Source of the DNA: Komagataeibacter xylinus
GTDB taxonomy: Bacteria; Pseudomonadota; Alphaproteobacteria; Acetobacterales; Acetobacteraceae
DNA: 64,000 nucleotides
Assembly (NCBI RefSeq): GCF_004302915.1
Contig: NZ_QQBI01000001.1
Location: forward strand, 315,216 to 379,215
Reading direction: 5' to 3'
Shown here: positions 1 to 9,108 of the stretch, piece by piece
How the letters are laid out: each line of letters begins with the position of its first letter
Numbering within the stretch: position 1 is the stretch's first letter
Notes under the pieces: model-generated
What the model saw: the letters and a program-made list of their open reading frames with translations, nothing else
Databases searched by the model: none
What the model was told of the DNA's origin: nothing
Translations under genes and position numbers: made by a program

Positions 1-97
1 TTTTCTGGCTGACCAGCCGGCATCCGCCCATGGCTGGCAGGCACAGGGCCGCCACGATAATGGCACGGCGGGCAAAGCGGGGAGACGGACGGGGCAT
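1..97 (-). CDS. N-terminus of a lipoprotein (cut by window edge)
   Basis: The reverse strand opens with an ATG at 97 and stays open to the window edge, giving 32 residues. They form a classic lipoprotein signal: Arg-rich n-region, hydrophobic stretch IIVAALCLP, then the lipobox PAMGGC with the lipidated Cys at residue 26. The product should be exported and anchored to a membrane by a lipidated cysteine. No strong Shine-Dalgarno is visible. It is divergent from the transketolase-like gene. The body of the protein lies outside the window, so no function can be assigned. Confidence 0.6.
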   Translation of the reverse strand, partial: MPRPSPRFARRAIIVAALCLPAMGGCRLVSQK

Positions 98-231
98 GAC
101 CCGCTACCGATACAGTATCCGCCCCGCCGGGCATAGGGGCGCGTGCAGCAATGTTGCCGCAGCGCACGGGGCGCAGTAACAGTACCCCACCGGCTCCGAC
201 CGATCATCCCCCGCCCCATGGACGATGCCGC

Positions 232-2154
232 ATGCCCGAAGACCAGGAAGCCCTCGCACTCTCGCCTGCCCCGCCACCAGCAGCCCCTGCCATGCCCGAG
301 CGGCTGGCGACGGCGATCCGCCATGCCATCGGCGTGCATGAAACCGACCGGCGGCATGCCCCGCACGCCCGGGTCATGGCCGGGCTGTGCGCGGTGCTGT
401 GGAGTCGCTTCCTGCGCTTCGACCCGGCCAGCCCCGACTGGCCGGATCGTGACCGCCTGGTCATCTCCTCGCCCCGCTACCGGGTGCTGCCGCGCATCAT
501 GGCCGAACTGTCGGGGCAGGTCTCGCGCCCCGGCCTGCCCGCCGCGACCGACCGGCAGGCCTGCGGCCCCAACGGGCAGGGACTGGGGGCCGCGATCGGC
601 ATGGCGCTGGCCGAGCAGAAGCTGGCCGCCCGCTTTGGCCGCTCGGTGGTCAACCACCGCATATGGGCGCTGGGGTGCTGGAGCGAGCTTTCCACCGGCG
701 TGGCGCTGGAAAGCGCCGCCCTGGCCGGCCAGCTCGGCCTTGACCGCGTGACCCTGGTGGTGGGCCTGTGGAGCACCGAGCGCGAGGAGGTGGACACCAT
801 CCTGCCGCGCTACAGCGCATCGGGCTGGTCGGTGCGCAAGGTCGATGCAGGCAATACCGAACAGATCGCAAGCGTCATCGCCTCCGCCCAGCGCACGCAT
901 AAGCCCTGCCTGATTGCATGCATCGCCCCGCCCGAAACCGACCCGCCACCGCCATTTGCCGATGATCCGGGCCTGTGGGCCGGGGCCGCGCGCCGGGGGG
1001 CGAGCGCACGGCGCTCATGGCTGCGCCGCCTGTTCAAGGACCGGCAGAAAGCCGAGTTCGAACGCATGGCGCGCAACCAGCGCCCCGCCTTCTGGCAGCC
1101 TGACTGGCAGCGTTCATGGCGCGAGCACAGCGCGCTGCTGGCCCGCGCCTCGCCCGCCTTCTCGGCGCAGCGCGGGCTCGAAACCCTGCATGAACTGCTG
1201 CCCGAACTGACCTGCCTGCGCTCGCGCCAGGGCATGATGCCCGATTTCTCCGCCCTGCGGCGCAGCAGTGGCGAGCCCGATCTTTCCTGCGGCACGCAGG
1301 TGCATGGCATGGCCGCTCTGCTCAACGGCATTGCGCTGCATGGCGGCCTGCTGGCCTTTGGCGCCACCACCATCATCGCGGTGGACCGCATGCGCCCCGC
1401 CCTGCGCTACGCCGCCATGACCGGCCAGCAGGTGATCTACCTGCTCAGCGATGACGACCTGCCGCGCGGCACGAACGCGGGCGGCTGGCGGCCCGTCGAG
1501 CAGCTGGCCAGCCTGCGCGCCATGCCCAACATGGCGCTGTTCCGCCCCGCCGACCACCGCGAGACCATGGAATGCATGGAACTGGCGCTGCGGCGCACGA
1601 CCGGGCCGAGCCTGCTGGTGCTGGAATCCGCCCCCTCGATTGCCGCCACCGTGCCCGAGCGCGAACAGCACGGCCTGACTAACCTGTGCGCGCGCGGCGG
1701 CTACGTGCTGGCCGAGGCCGAAGGCCCGCGGCAGGTCACGCTGGTGGCCACGGGGCATGAGGCCATCGTGGCGCTGGGCGCGCGCGCGCTGCTGCGCGCG
1801 GCGGGCATCGGGGCGGCGGTTGTATCACTTCCGTGCTGGGAACTGTTCGCCGCCCAAAAAATGACGTATCGTGCTGCCGTGCTGGGAACAGCGCCCCGGA
1901 TCGGAATCGAGGCCGCATCGGGTTTTGGATGGGATCGCTGGCTTGGGCCGGACGGGCTGTTCGTGGGGATTGACGGGTTCGGGGCCACCCCCATGCCCGA
2001 TGCGCCCGACAGTCTGGCCGACATCACGCCGGAGCGGATCTGCCGCGACGCCATGCGGCTGCTCCACGCCCATGCCGGAACCGCGATGGAAACCGTGGGA
2101 GGAAACGGCGCGCCTCCACCACCCGGGCTGGCATCGCTTGATGCCAGCATGTGA
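232..2154 (+). CDS. Transketolase-like protein with degraded active site (probable pseudoenzyme)
   Basis: Full-length transketolase fold by sequence (about 640 aa; enzymes are about 660). Conserved landmarks include [21 protein letters not shown], the LAGQLGL helix, [30 protein letters not shown] and a C-terminal domain. Core catalytic positions are changed, aligned from memory to E. coli TktA: the GHG loop (His66) reads PRY, the GDG metal/TPP motif (Asp155) reads CWS near residues 149-151, the Asn185 ligand reads Trp, the Glu411 that activates TPP reads Val (QVHGM instead of REHxM), and His473 is lost (GWRPVE for THQPVE). Catalysis is therefore doubtful. It lies 32 nt upstream of gap, in a likely gap-pgk operon. 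The start is uncertain: ATG at 151, 232 or 292, none with a clear Shine-Dalgarno; 232 was chosen by domain fit. Confidence 0.85.
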   Translation: MPEDQEALALSPAPPPAAPAMPERLATAIRHAIGVHETDRRHAPHARVMAGLCAVLWSRFLRFDPASPDWPDRDRLVISSPRYRVLPRIMAELSGQVSRPGLPAATDRQACGPNGQGLGAAIGMALAEQKLAARFGRSVVNHRIWALGCWSELSTGVALESAALAGQLGLDRVTLVVGLWSTEREEVDTILPRYSASGWSVRKVDAGNTEQIASVIASAQRTHKPCLIACIAPPETDPPPPFADDPGLWAGAARRGASARRSWLRRLFKDRQKAEFERMARNQRPAFWQPDWQRSWREHSALLARASPAFSAQRGLETLHELLPELTCLRSRQGMMPDFSALRRSSGEPDLSCGTQVHGMAALLNGIALHGGLLAFGATTIIAVDRMRPALRYAAMTGQQVIYLLSDDDLPRGTNAGGWRPVEQLASLRAMPNMALFRPADHRETMECMELALRRTTGPSLLVLESAPSIAATVPEREQHGLTNLCARGGYVLAEAEGPRQVTLVATGHEAIVALGARALLRAAGIGAAVVSLPCWELFAAQKMTYRAAVLGTAPRIGIEAASGFGWDRWLGPDGLFVGIDGFGATPMPDAPDSLADITPERICRDAMRLLHAHAGTAMETVGGNGAPPPPGLASLDASM

Positions 2155-2186
2155 ACATGTCTGACCCTTACGGAGATAATAAGAAC

Positions 2187-3209
2187 ATGGCTGTTAAAGT
2201 CGCAATAAACGGTTTTGGCCGCATTGGTCGCCTCGTGCTGCGCGGCATCATTGAAAGCGGGCGCACCGACGTGGTGCCGGTCGCGATCAATGACCTTGGC
2301 AGCGTGGCCGACAACGCGCACCTGCTGTCCTATGACAGCGTGCACGGGCGCTTCCCCGCCGATGTGAAGGTCGAGGGCAACCAGATCATCATCACGGCCA
2401 ATGGCCGCACCTATGCCCCCATCACCGTCTCGGCCGAGGCCGACCCCACCAGGGTGCCCTTCAAGGGCGTGGACGTGGCGCTGGAATGCACCGGCCGCTT
2501 TACCGACAAGGAAAAGGCCGCCCAGCTCATTACGGCAGGTGCGCGCAAGGTGATCGTGTCCGCCCCGGCATCAGGCGTGGACGCCACCATCGTGTACGGC
2601 GTGAACCAGGACGTGCTGACGCCTGACATGACCGTCATCTCGAACGCGTCATGCACCACCAACTGCCTCGCCCCGGTGGCCAAGGTGCTGGATGACACGT
2701 TCGGCATCGAATGTGGCTACATGGTCACCATTCATTCCTATACCGGCGACCAGCGCACGGTGGACACGCTGCACAAGGACCTGCGCCGCGCACGTGGCGC
2801 CGCGCTGAACATGATCCCGACCTCGACCGGGGCCGCGCGCGCCGTGGGGCTGGTGCTGCCGCACCTCAAGGGCAGGCTCGATGGCACCGCCATCCGCGTG
2901 CCGACCCCCAACGTGTCGCTCGTCTCGCTCGACTTCGTGCCCAAAAAGGCCCCGGCCTCCGTCGAGGAAGTGAATGCAGCGCTGCTGAAAGCCTCCGAGT
3001 CGGGCCCGCTCAAGGGCATCCTTGCCTACAACACCGCGCCGCTGGTCAGCACCGACTTCAACCACTCGCCCGCCTCCTCCACCTTCGATGCCACCCAGAC
3101 GGCGGTGATCGATGGCGGCAAGCTGGTGCGCATCTGCAGCTGGTACGACAATGAGTGGGGCTTCTCCAACCGCATGGCCGACACGGCTGCCGTATTCGGG
3201 GCACTGTAA
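2187..3209 (+). CDS. gap: Glyceraldehyde-3-phosphate dehydrogenase, type I
   Basis: Cytosolic GAPDH, converting glyceraldehyde-3-phosphate, NAD+ and Pi to 1,3-bisphosphoglycerate. 340 aa, normal length. The N-terminal Rossmann motif INGFGRIGR is at residues 7-15. The catalytic Cys156 sits in SNASCTTNC and the base His183 in TIHSYTGDQ; the C-terminus has the usual [12 protein letters not shown]. The start is set by GGAG ending 11 nt before the ATG at 2187; an earlier in-frame ATG at 2151 lacks such a site. The stop overlaps the pgk start by one base (TAATG), so the two are translationally coupled. In an organism relying on Entner-Doudoroff and pentose phosphate flux it would serve the lower glycolytic half. 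Confidence 0.97.
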   Translation: MAVKVAINGFGRIGRLVLRGIIESGRTDVVPVAINDLGSVADNAHLLSYDSVHGRFPADVKVEGNQIIITANGRTYAPITVSAEADPTRVPFKGVDVALECTGRFTDKEKAAQLITAGARKVIVSAPASGVDATIVYGVNQDVLTPDMTVISNASCTTNCLAPVAKVLDDTFGIECGYMVTIHSYTGDQRTVDTLHKDLRRARGAALNMIPTSTGAARAVGLVLPHLKGRLDGTAIRVPTPNVSLVSLDFVPKKAPASVEEVNAALLKASESGPLKGILAYNTAPLVSTDFNHSPASSTFDATQTAVIDGGKLVRICSWYDNEWGFSNRMADTAAVFGAL

Positions 3210-4432
3210 TGGGCGCGGCAAGCTTCAAGACGCTGGATGACCTTGATGCCACGGGCAAGAAGGTTCTCCTGCGCGCTGATCTGAACGTGCCGGTGCGCAA
3301 CGCCCAGATCACGGACGCCACGCGCATCCTGCGCCTGCTGCCCACCATTCAGGAACTGGCCCAGAAGGGGGCGAAGGTGATTGTTGTCAGTCACTTCGAC
3401 CGCCCCAAGGGCAAACCGGTGCCTGAAATGTCGCTTGGCCCCATTGCCGATGCGCTGGGCGATGCGCTGGGCCGGCCGGTCACCTTTGTCGATGACTGCA
3501 CCGGCCCCAAGGTGCAGCAGGCCGTGGACGCCATGCAGGATGGCGACGTGGTGGTGCTGGAAAACACCCGCTTCTACCCCGGCGAGGAACAGAACGACCC
3601 GGCGCTGGCCAAGGAATTCGCAGCATTGGCCGACTATTACGTCAATGATGCGTTCTCCGCCGCCCACCGCGCCCATGCCTCGACCGAGGGCGTGGCCCGG
3701 CTGCTGCCCTCCTTTGCAGGCCGCCTCATGGAGACGGAACTCAACGCGCTCAACATAGCGCTTGAAAACCCCGCCCGCCCGGTGGGCGCCATCGTGGGCG
3801 GGGCCAAGATCTCGACCAAGCTCGACCTGATCGGCAACCTGCTTGAAAAGGTGGACATGCTGATCATTGGCGGCGCCATGGCCAACACCTTCCTTGCAGC
3901 ACAGGGCGTGGATGTGGGCCGCTCGCTGCAGGAGGCCGAGATGCACGACACCGCGCGTACCATCATGGCCAAGGCGAAGGAAAAGAACTGCGAGATCATC
4001 CTGCCGGTTGATGTCGTGACCGCGACCGACTTCAGGGCGGGCGTGCCCACGCGCACGGTGCCGGTCAATGCCATTCCGGCTGATGCCATGGCGCTCGACG
4101 TGGGGCCGGAAACGGTCAGGCTGATCAATGAAAAGCTCACCACGCTGAAAACGCTGGTCTGGAACGGCCCGCTTGGCGCGTTCGAGGTCTTGCCGTTCGA
4201 TACGGCTACCAATGAAGTCGCGCGCGAGGTGGGCCGCCTGACCGATGCGGGCGCGCTCAAGAGCATTGCAGGTGGTGGCGATACGGTCTCCGCCCTGCGC
4301 CATGCGGGGGTGGAGAAGCATATCTCCTACATCTCGAGTGCGGGGGGCGCCTTCCTTGAATGGCTGGAAGGCAAGACGCTGCCCGGCATCATGGCGCTTG
4401 AGGCCGTGTTTGAACGGGCCATGCCCATCTGA
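3209..4432 (+). CDS. pgk: Phosphoglycerate kinase
   Basis: Cytosolic kinase moving the acyl phosphate of 1,3-bisphosphoglycerate to ADP. 407 aa, typical. Seen: RADLNVPV near residue 22, SHFDRPKGK (canonical SHLGRPKG), the [20 protein letters not shown] hinge region, [18 protein letters not shown] and the C-terminal [10 protein letters not shown] nucleotide loop. The ATG at 3209 shares its A with the gap stop, with CGGGG just upstream. The operon ends in a rho-independent terminator about 25 nt further on. Confidence 0.97.
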   Translation: MGAASFKTLDDLDATGKKVLLRADLNVPVRNAQITDATRILRLLPTIQELAQKGAKVIVVSHFDRPKGKPVPEMSLGPIADALGDALGRPVTFVDDCTGPKVQQAVDAMQDGDVVVLENTRFYPGEEQNDPALAKEFAALADYYVNDAFSAAHRAHASTEGVARLLPSFAGRLMETELNALNIALENPARPVGAIVGGAKISTKLDLIGNLLEKVDMLIIGGAMANTFLAAQGVDVGRSLQEAEMHDTARTIMAKAKEKNCEIILPVDVVTATDFRAGVPTRTVPVNAIPADAMALDVGPETVRLINEKLTTLKTLVWNGPLGAFEVLPFDTATNEVAREVGRLTDAGALKSIAGGGDTVSALRHAGVEKHISYISSAGGAFLEWLEGKTLPGIMALEAVFERAMPI

Positions 4433-4455
4433 GCAGCCACGCCGTTACGTGAAGG

Positions 4456-4485
4456 AAGGGACCATCGTGAGGTGGTCCCTTTTTT
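4456..4485 (+). terminator. Rho-independent terminator of the gap-pgk operon
   Basis: Nine-base stem AAGGGACCA/TGGTCCCTT around an 8-nt loop, running straight into a T-run (4480-4485). It lies 23 nt after the pgk stop. Confidence 0.85.
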
Positions 4486-4508
4486 CATGAACAATACTTT
4501 GAAATGAC

Positions 4509-4558
4509 AGAAGTTTTGGTGAAGCTTTTTAAAAAAACGGCAGCACCCGAAAACTTCT
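4509..4558. repeat. Palindromic intergenic repeat, copy a (short form)
   Basis: Fifty-bp copy of the window's repeat family, in the orientation that starts AGAAGTTTTGGTGAAGC. The terminal inverted repeat AGAAGTTTT/AAAACTTCT is intact, but the central GCCGCC hairpin is reduced to a degenerate A-rich stretch. It sits between the pgk terminator and the stop of the convergent gene at 4569. Confidence 0.7.
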
Positions 4559-4568
4559 CTTTTTGCCC

Positions 4569-4940
4569 CTAGCGGTTGTAGGGGTTGGTATCCACCCGCA
4601 CGGCCTTGCCGGTGCGGTCGTAATACAGCACGGCGGTGCCGCGTTTTTCGGCATAGCCATCCGGCTCGCCGGTGGGCGTCCAGAACAGCAGGCGGTTCAC
4701 GTCCGGCTGTTCCTTGACCCTGTCGCCCTTGGGGATGAAGCGGTACTGGCTGTAATCCATGTGCAGGGTGGGCAGCGGCGGCTTTTTGGAAAGCTGATGC
4801 ATGGTGGCATGGCGCTGCGAGGCCTCGCCGGGGTCTTCATTGCCTGCATCGGCATGGCCGCCTTCCGCCATGGCCACACCCGGCGCGACAGCAGCGCCCA
4901 GCCACGCAGCAAGGACCAAATGCCGTAACCTGATAGACAT
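4569..4940 (-). CDS. Small secreted protein of unknown function
   Basis: 123 aa. I do not recognise the family. It starts with a clear Sec signal peptide (MSIRLRH, hydrophobic LVLAAWLGAAVAPG, cleavage after VAMA), so it should be periplasmic. The mature part is polar, with His and acidic residues near its start, and has segments MDYSQYRFIPKGD, LLFWTPTGEPDGYAEK and VLYYDRTGKAVRVDTNPYNR. The start at 4940 has GGAAAGG upstream and fits the signal peptide; an in-frame ATG 27 codons earlier would bury it. It begins 88 nt after the coiled-coil porin gene on the same strand, so co-transcription and a link to that porin are plausible. Confidence 0.7.
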   Translation of the reverse strand: MSIRLRHLVLAAWLGAAVAPGVAMAEGGHADAGNEDPGEASQRHATMHQLSKKPPLPTLHMDYSQYRFIPKGDRVKEQPDVNRLLFWTPTGEPDGYAEKRGTAVLYYDRTGKAVRVDTNPYNR

Positions 4941-5028
4941 GAGCGCAGGCCTTTCCGTTCTTCCCGATTGCGGGGCCACCATCCCCCTTTTCCCGGCCTG
5001 ACGCAATATCCGCCGTGGCACGCCTGCC

Positions 5029-6915
5029 TTACTGGAAAGGCAGGTAGCGGAAATCGAAGAAGATCTCGCTCAGGCTGGTCGTGGGCGCGCCGCCCATGCC
5101 CCCCCATGTATGCACCCGCGAATAGGCCAGCTGCGTGCCCGCCTGCACCGTGCCGTACTGGCCGTGGATGAAGCGGTACCATGCCCCGATGGTGAACTCC
5201 TCCACCGAGCGGATATTGGCGGTGCAGCCGCCAAGGGCTGCGGAGTTGAGGTCGGAGCCTTCGGTCATGCAGCCCGTGTTGTCGGCGTTGGGATTGCCAT
5301 AGCCATAGCTGCCGCCATCTTCATCAAAATAGCTGCGGCCCGAGCGCTGCATGCCGAAATAGCCGTACACGTCGATCACCTTGTTGGGATGCGCGATCAC
5401 GCCTGCCGTGGTCTGGGCGCTTGACAGCAGGGCGGGCGCGCCATTGGCGCGCAGCGTGGCGTCAGGCAGCAGCACCGAGCCGTAGCGGCCAATGCCCTTG
5501 CCCGCCAGGCCCGCCAGCCGCACTTCCAGCCGGTGGGGTATGACCGGCAGGATCATCGAGCCACCCGCCCCCCAGGCGATGGCGGTATGGTTCTCGCCCA
5601 CCCCGTTGATGACCGAGCGGTCATGCGGGAAGTGGACCACGCCCTCGACCTCGTAATGGCCCCATGAGGGGTCCCATGCCAGCTTGCCGATGACGTCGGG
5701 CGCGATCTCGTTGGAATAGTTGGTGGTGGCGCTGCTCAGCCCCACGCCGTTCGAGCCGAGCTTGGCGTAGCCGCCATTGGCCAGGCTGTATTCCCCGTTG
5801 TCGCCTGCGGCACTGAAGCCGGTGGTGTCATAGATGGTGGCCGGGTTCTCGATCGACAGGCCCGCCCACAGGCGGTGCTTGAAGAAATCCTTGACCAGCC
5901 GCACCTGCCACTGCCGCGACCAGGTCTGGCCCGCGAGGATGGAGGATTCAATCGTTTCGGGCAGGCTTTCTTGGCGGGGCACGATGCCCACGCGGTCGGG
6001 CGTGAGCATGGTCCAGGCCTGGCCGATGAGGAAATGCGTGTTCGCGCGTGAATCATCCAGCGTCAGGTAAGCCTGCCGCAGCCGGGGCACGTAGGAATTG
6101 CTTTCATACGGGTTGGTGGTCTCGGCACTCGCGCCAAAATCGGTTTCCACAAAGCCCGCCACGGTCAGGTGCGGGTTGAGCTGCCCGCGCGCCATGAGCG
6201 AGAAGCGCGAATACCGCGCATCGCCATTGAAGTTGGTGGTGTGGTAATTCGAGCTGTCGCGGAAGGGAATGGCATTCCAGTAGTTGAAGATGCCCGATGA
6301 CACCTGACGGTTCTCGACCAGCGCCGCCGCATCGAAGAAGCCACCCAGAATGATCGCCACCGGGCCAAGGTGGAACACCTTGCTGCCCAGCGCACCCGCC
6401 GACTGCGCGCCCACCGTCTCGCGGTTGTGGGGGCCGACATTGTTGTTGGCCATGTGCGAGATCAGGTCTTCCTCGCGGTGCGCCACCACGGATTCAACCG
6501 TGGGCTGGTCACCAAGGGCCGATGTGGGGTCGGAATAGCCACCGATATGGGGGCGGCCCACCGGCTCGCCTGTCGCCGCCTGCTGCGTTGCATGGCCTTC
6601 CACCGGCACCCAGCCGCCGCGCACATGCCCGCCCGAGCCCGTGACCTCAAGCGGGTGGCCCGCGCCGCCGCCACCTGCCGCCGACGTGCCGCCGATGCGG
6701 GCGCGGTGCTGGGCGATCTGCTGGTGCATGGCGGCGAGTTCGTTCTGCAGGGCCTGCTGCTGCTGCTGCAGGTGGGCCATCTGGCGCTCCATGATATCCA
6801 GCGATTCGGGATCCTCATCGCCCCATGCAGCAGCCATGGGCACCAGAACGGAACACAGCATGAGCAGGCTGGCCAGACGGCCGGCGGGCTTGCCGGAGAG
6901 GAACGGAATCTGCAT
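5029..6915 (-). CDS. Outer-membrane porin with N-terminal coiled coil (DcaP-like architecture)
   Basis: 628 aa. The signal peptide ends near residue 31 (VLVPMAAAWG). Residues about 38-75 form a Gln/Ala-rich coiled coil (MERQMAHLQQQQQALQNEL...), followed by a Gly-rich linker. The rest has alternating aromatic/polar beta-strand character (RYSRFSLMARGQL, GFVETDFGA, RQAYLTLDD, HFLIGQAWTML) and ends in Phe-x-Phe-x-Tyr-Leu-Pro-Phe-Gln, a typical barrel C-terminus. This layout resembles DcaP-type trimeric porins, whose coiled coil trimerises in the periplasm; the family call is inference. The substrate is unknown. It precedes a small secreted protein gene on the same strand. Confidence 0.75.
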   Translation of the reverse strand: MQIPFLSGKPAGRLASLLMLCSVLVPMAAAWGDEDPESLDIMERQMAHLQQQQQALQNELAAMHQQIAQHRARIGGTSAAGGGGAGHPLEVTGSGGHVRGGWVPVEGHATQQAATGEPVGRPHIGGYSDPTSALGDQPTVESVVAHREEDLISHMANNNVGPHNRETVGAQSAGALGSKVFHLGPVAIILGGFFDAAALVENRQVSSGIFNYWNAIPFRDSSNYHTTNFNGDARYSRFSLMARGQLNPHLTVAGFVETDFGASAETTNPYESNSYVPRLRQAYLTLDDSRANTHFLIGQAWTMLTPDRVGIVPRQESLPETIESSILAGQTWSRQWQVRLVKDFFKHRLWAGLSIENPATIYDTTGFSAAGDNGEYSLANGGYAKLGSNGVGLSSATTNYSNEIAPDVIGKLAWDPSWGHYEVEGVVHFPHDRSVINGVGENHTAIAWGAGGSMILPVIPHRLEVRLAGLAGKGIGRYGSVLLPDATLRANGAPALLSSAQTTAGVIAHPNKVIDVYGYFGMQRSGRSYFDEDGGSYGYGNPNADNTGCMTEGSDLNSAALGGCTANIRSVEEFTIGAWYRFIHGQYGTVQAGTQLAYSRVHTWGGMGGAPTTSLSEIFFDFRYLPFQ

Positions 6916-7077
6916 GTATCGCCAGGAGGCCCCATAACAGGTTTAAGACAGGATGTGACAAAACATGTCCGGCAGGCCGGGTAAATGATAATTTGTTTTA
7001 ATAAGTCGCGATCCGCCGCACCGTGCTGTTTGCGCCACGCGCATCATGGCGGAATATGGCCGCCCTGGCAGCCAATG

Positions 7078-7722
7078 TTACAAAATGTCAGGGCGGCGGG
7101 CCGTCAGCGCCATGACCGCATCCTTCCAGAACATGTCTTCTGGCGCGGGGGTCACGCTGCCGGTATCTACCGGGCCGAAACCCGCGCGCTGCAACAGCAC
7201 GCCGAGCATGCGCCCGCGATCAGCAGGTTCGAGCGCCTGCCACAGCGCCGTGGCCTTCTGCGGTATGAAGCGCTCGCCATAAGTCATGATGATCAGGCCT
7301 CCGGGCTGTAGCACGCGGGCCACCTCGCGCAGCACCTGCACCGGCTGGCGCAGGTAGGGCACCACGTCGCACAGCAGTGCGGCATCCATGCTTTCATCGG
7401 CAAGCGGCAGGTCGGGGGTTTCGTTGATGTCCTCCACCACGCGGTCGGTCAGGCGGGGGTTGGCATCAAGCGCCTGCGCGTTGACGCCGATGCCGATCAC
7501 GCTGTCGAATTCCATGTCGGGCGGCAGGTGGCTGTCGGGGCCTGCCATCAGGTCGAGGATGTTGCCATCCTCGGGCAGGAGCGTGCGATAGAGCGCGGTG
7601 ATGGCCGTCTGCGCGCCCTGGTCAAGCTGGGGGCCGGTGGGCCTGCGCGAATAGAACAGCGTATCGGACTCAGGAGAGGCGACGGTGAAGGAATGCGGGT
7701 GAAACCCGTGCAGGTCGTTCAT
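7078..7722 (-). CDS. Class I SAM-dependent methyltransferase (type 11)
   Basis: 214 aa. Methyltransferase core: motif I as ILDLMAGPDSHLP near residue 55, an acidic post-I region (VIGIGVNAQALDANP), motif IV as DAALLCDVVPYL, then VLREVARVLQPGGLIIMTYGERF as the post-IV helix-strand. The glycine-rich loop is atypical (LMAGPDSH rather than GxGxG). The substrate cannot be inferred. It is divergent from the glyoxalase-like gene, with 86 nt between them, and no strong Shine-Dalgarno is seen at the start. Confidence 0.8.
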   Translation of the reverse strand: MNDLHGFHPHSFTVASPESDTLFYSRRPTGPQLDQGAQTAITALYRTLLPEDGNILDLMAGPDSHLPPDMEFDSVIGIGVNAQALDANPRLTDRVVEDINETPDLPLADESMDAALLCDVVPYLRQPVQVLREVARVLQPGGLIIMTYGERFIPQKATALWQALEPADRGRMLGVLLQRAGFGPVDTGSVTPAPEDMFWKDAVMALTARRPDIL

Positions 7723-7808
7723 GAATGTGCCAGACAGTGCAGGTGTAACAATGCGATACGGGGTGGGCGTATCACGCCCCGTGCCGTGGAGAACAGGAGA
7801 AAAGCCGA

Positions 7809-8210
7809 ATGGCCCGCATGATCCATTCCATGATCCGCGTACTTGATGAAGCCGCGAGCCTTGCCTTCTATGAAACCGCCTTCGGCCTGAAAGTGGCCGA
7901 CCGGCTTGTTTTTGATAGCTTCAGCCTCATCTACCTGTCGAATGACGAACAGACCTTCGAGCTGGAACTGACCGTAAACCACGGCCGCACAAAGCCTTAT
8001 GACCTGGGCGATGGCTACGGGCACCTTGCCGTATCGGTGGCCGATGTCGATGCCGAGCATGCCCGGCTGACCAAGGCGGGCCTTGCGCCGCTGGCAGTGA
8101 AGGACATGTCGTGTGGCGAGCGCTTCGTGGGAAGGTTCTTCTTCATAACCGACCCCGATGGCTACAGGATTGAAGTGCTGCAGCGCGGAAAGCCGGGGCG
8201 TTTTATCTGA
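7809..8210 (+). CDS. gloA: Glyoxalase I / VOC-family lactoylglutathione lyase
   Basis: 133 aa, the GlxI length. The enzyme isomerises the methylglyoxal-glutathione hemithioacetal to S-lactoylglutathione in the cytosol. The four metal ligands expected of GlxI are present: His6, Glu53 (ELELT), His72 (YGHLAV) and Glu122 (RIEVL). AGGAGA lies 8-9 nt before the ATG. It heads a same-strand group with dapF, mtaB and ftsY. A close VOC paralogue with another substrate cannot be excluded. Confidence 0.85.
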   Translation: MARMIHSMIRVLDEAASLAFYETAFGLKVADRLVFDSFSLIYLSNDEQTFELELTVNHGRTKPYDLGDGYGHLAVSVADVDAEHARLTKAGLAPLAVKDMSCGERFVGRFFFITDPDGYRIEVLQRGKPGRFI

Positions 8211-8286
8211 TCGGGCTTGCAAGCAGGCGCGGGCGGTGCCATCCCGCTCGCATAAAGGGGTGGCGAACCGCTATACAGGACGGATG

Positions 8287-9108
8287 ATGACCGGTTTTTT
8301 GAAAATGCACGGGCTGGGCAATGATTTTGTGGTGGTCGATGAGCGTACGCAGCGCCATGACCTCACGCCTGCCCGCATTGCCGCCCTGTCCGACCGGCAT
8401 ACCGGCATCGGCTGCGACCAGTTTGTCATCCTGCGCCCGGCCTGTGCCGAGGGTGCTGATGTGTTCGTGCGCTTTTTCAACGCCGATGGCTCGGAATCCG
8501 GTGCCTGTGGCAATGCCTCGCGCTGTGTTGCCGACCTTGTGGCGCGTGAAAGCGGGCGCACCAGCATCGGCCTGCAGACCCGCGCGGGCGTGCTGCCCGC
8601 CAGCATCGTGCGCCCCGGCATGGTCACGGTGGATATGGGCGTGCCCGCACAGGGCTGGGAAGATGTGCCACTGGCCCAGGCCACGGACACGCTGCACCTG
8701 CCCATTGCGGGCGACCCGGCGGCGGTGTCGATGGGCAACCCGCATGCCACCTTCTTCCTGCCTACGCCCGATGCGATGGACCCGTGTACAGCAGGCCCGG
8801 AACTCGAGCATCACCCGCTCTTTCCCCAGCGCGCCAATATCGGCTTTGCCCATGTCACCGCGCCGGACGCCATGCGCCTGCGCGTGTGGGAGCGTGGCAG
8901 CGGGCTGACGCGCGCCTGCGGCTCGGGCGCGTGCGCCGCCGTGGTCAACGCCATACGGCGCGGGCTGGTGGAGCGTAGTTGCACGGTGGCGATGGATGGT
9001 GGCGAACTGCGCATTACGTGGCGCGAGGCGGACGGCCATGTGCTCATGACTGGCCCTGCCGTGACCAGCTTTACGGGCCACTTCAACCCTGAAGACTACC
9101 CACGATGA
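8287..9108 (+). CDS. dapF: Diaminopimelate epimerase
   Basis: 273 aa. Cytosolic PLP-independent racemase converting LL- to meso-diaminopimelate for lysine and peptidoglycan. Both catalytic cysteines are present: Cys74 in SGACGNASRC and Cys211 in RACGSGACAA; the N-terminus has KMHGLGNDF. Two tandem ATGs (8284, 8287) follow AGGA; 8287 has the better spacing. The stop overlaps the mtaB start (ATGA), so translation is coupled. Confidence 0.95.
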   Translation: MTGFLKMHGLGNDFVVVDERTQRHDLTPARIAALSDRHTGIGCDQFVILRPACAEGADVFVRFFNADGSESGACGNASRCVADLVARESGRTSIGLQTRAGVLPASIVRPGMVTVDMGVPAQGWEDVPLAQATDTLHLPIAGDPAAVSMGNPHATFFLPTPDAMDPCTAGPELEHHPLFPQRANIGFAHVTAPDAMRLRVWERGSGLTRACGSGACAAVVNAIRRGLVERSCTVAMDGGELRITWREADGHVLMTGPAVTSFTGHFNPEDYPR

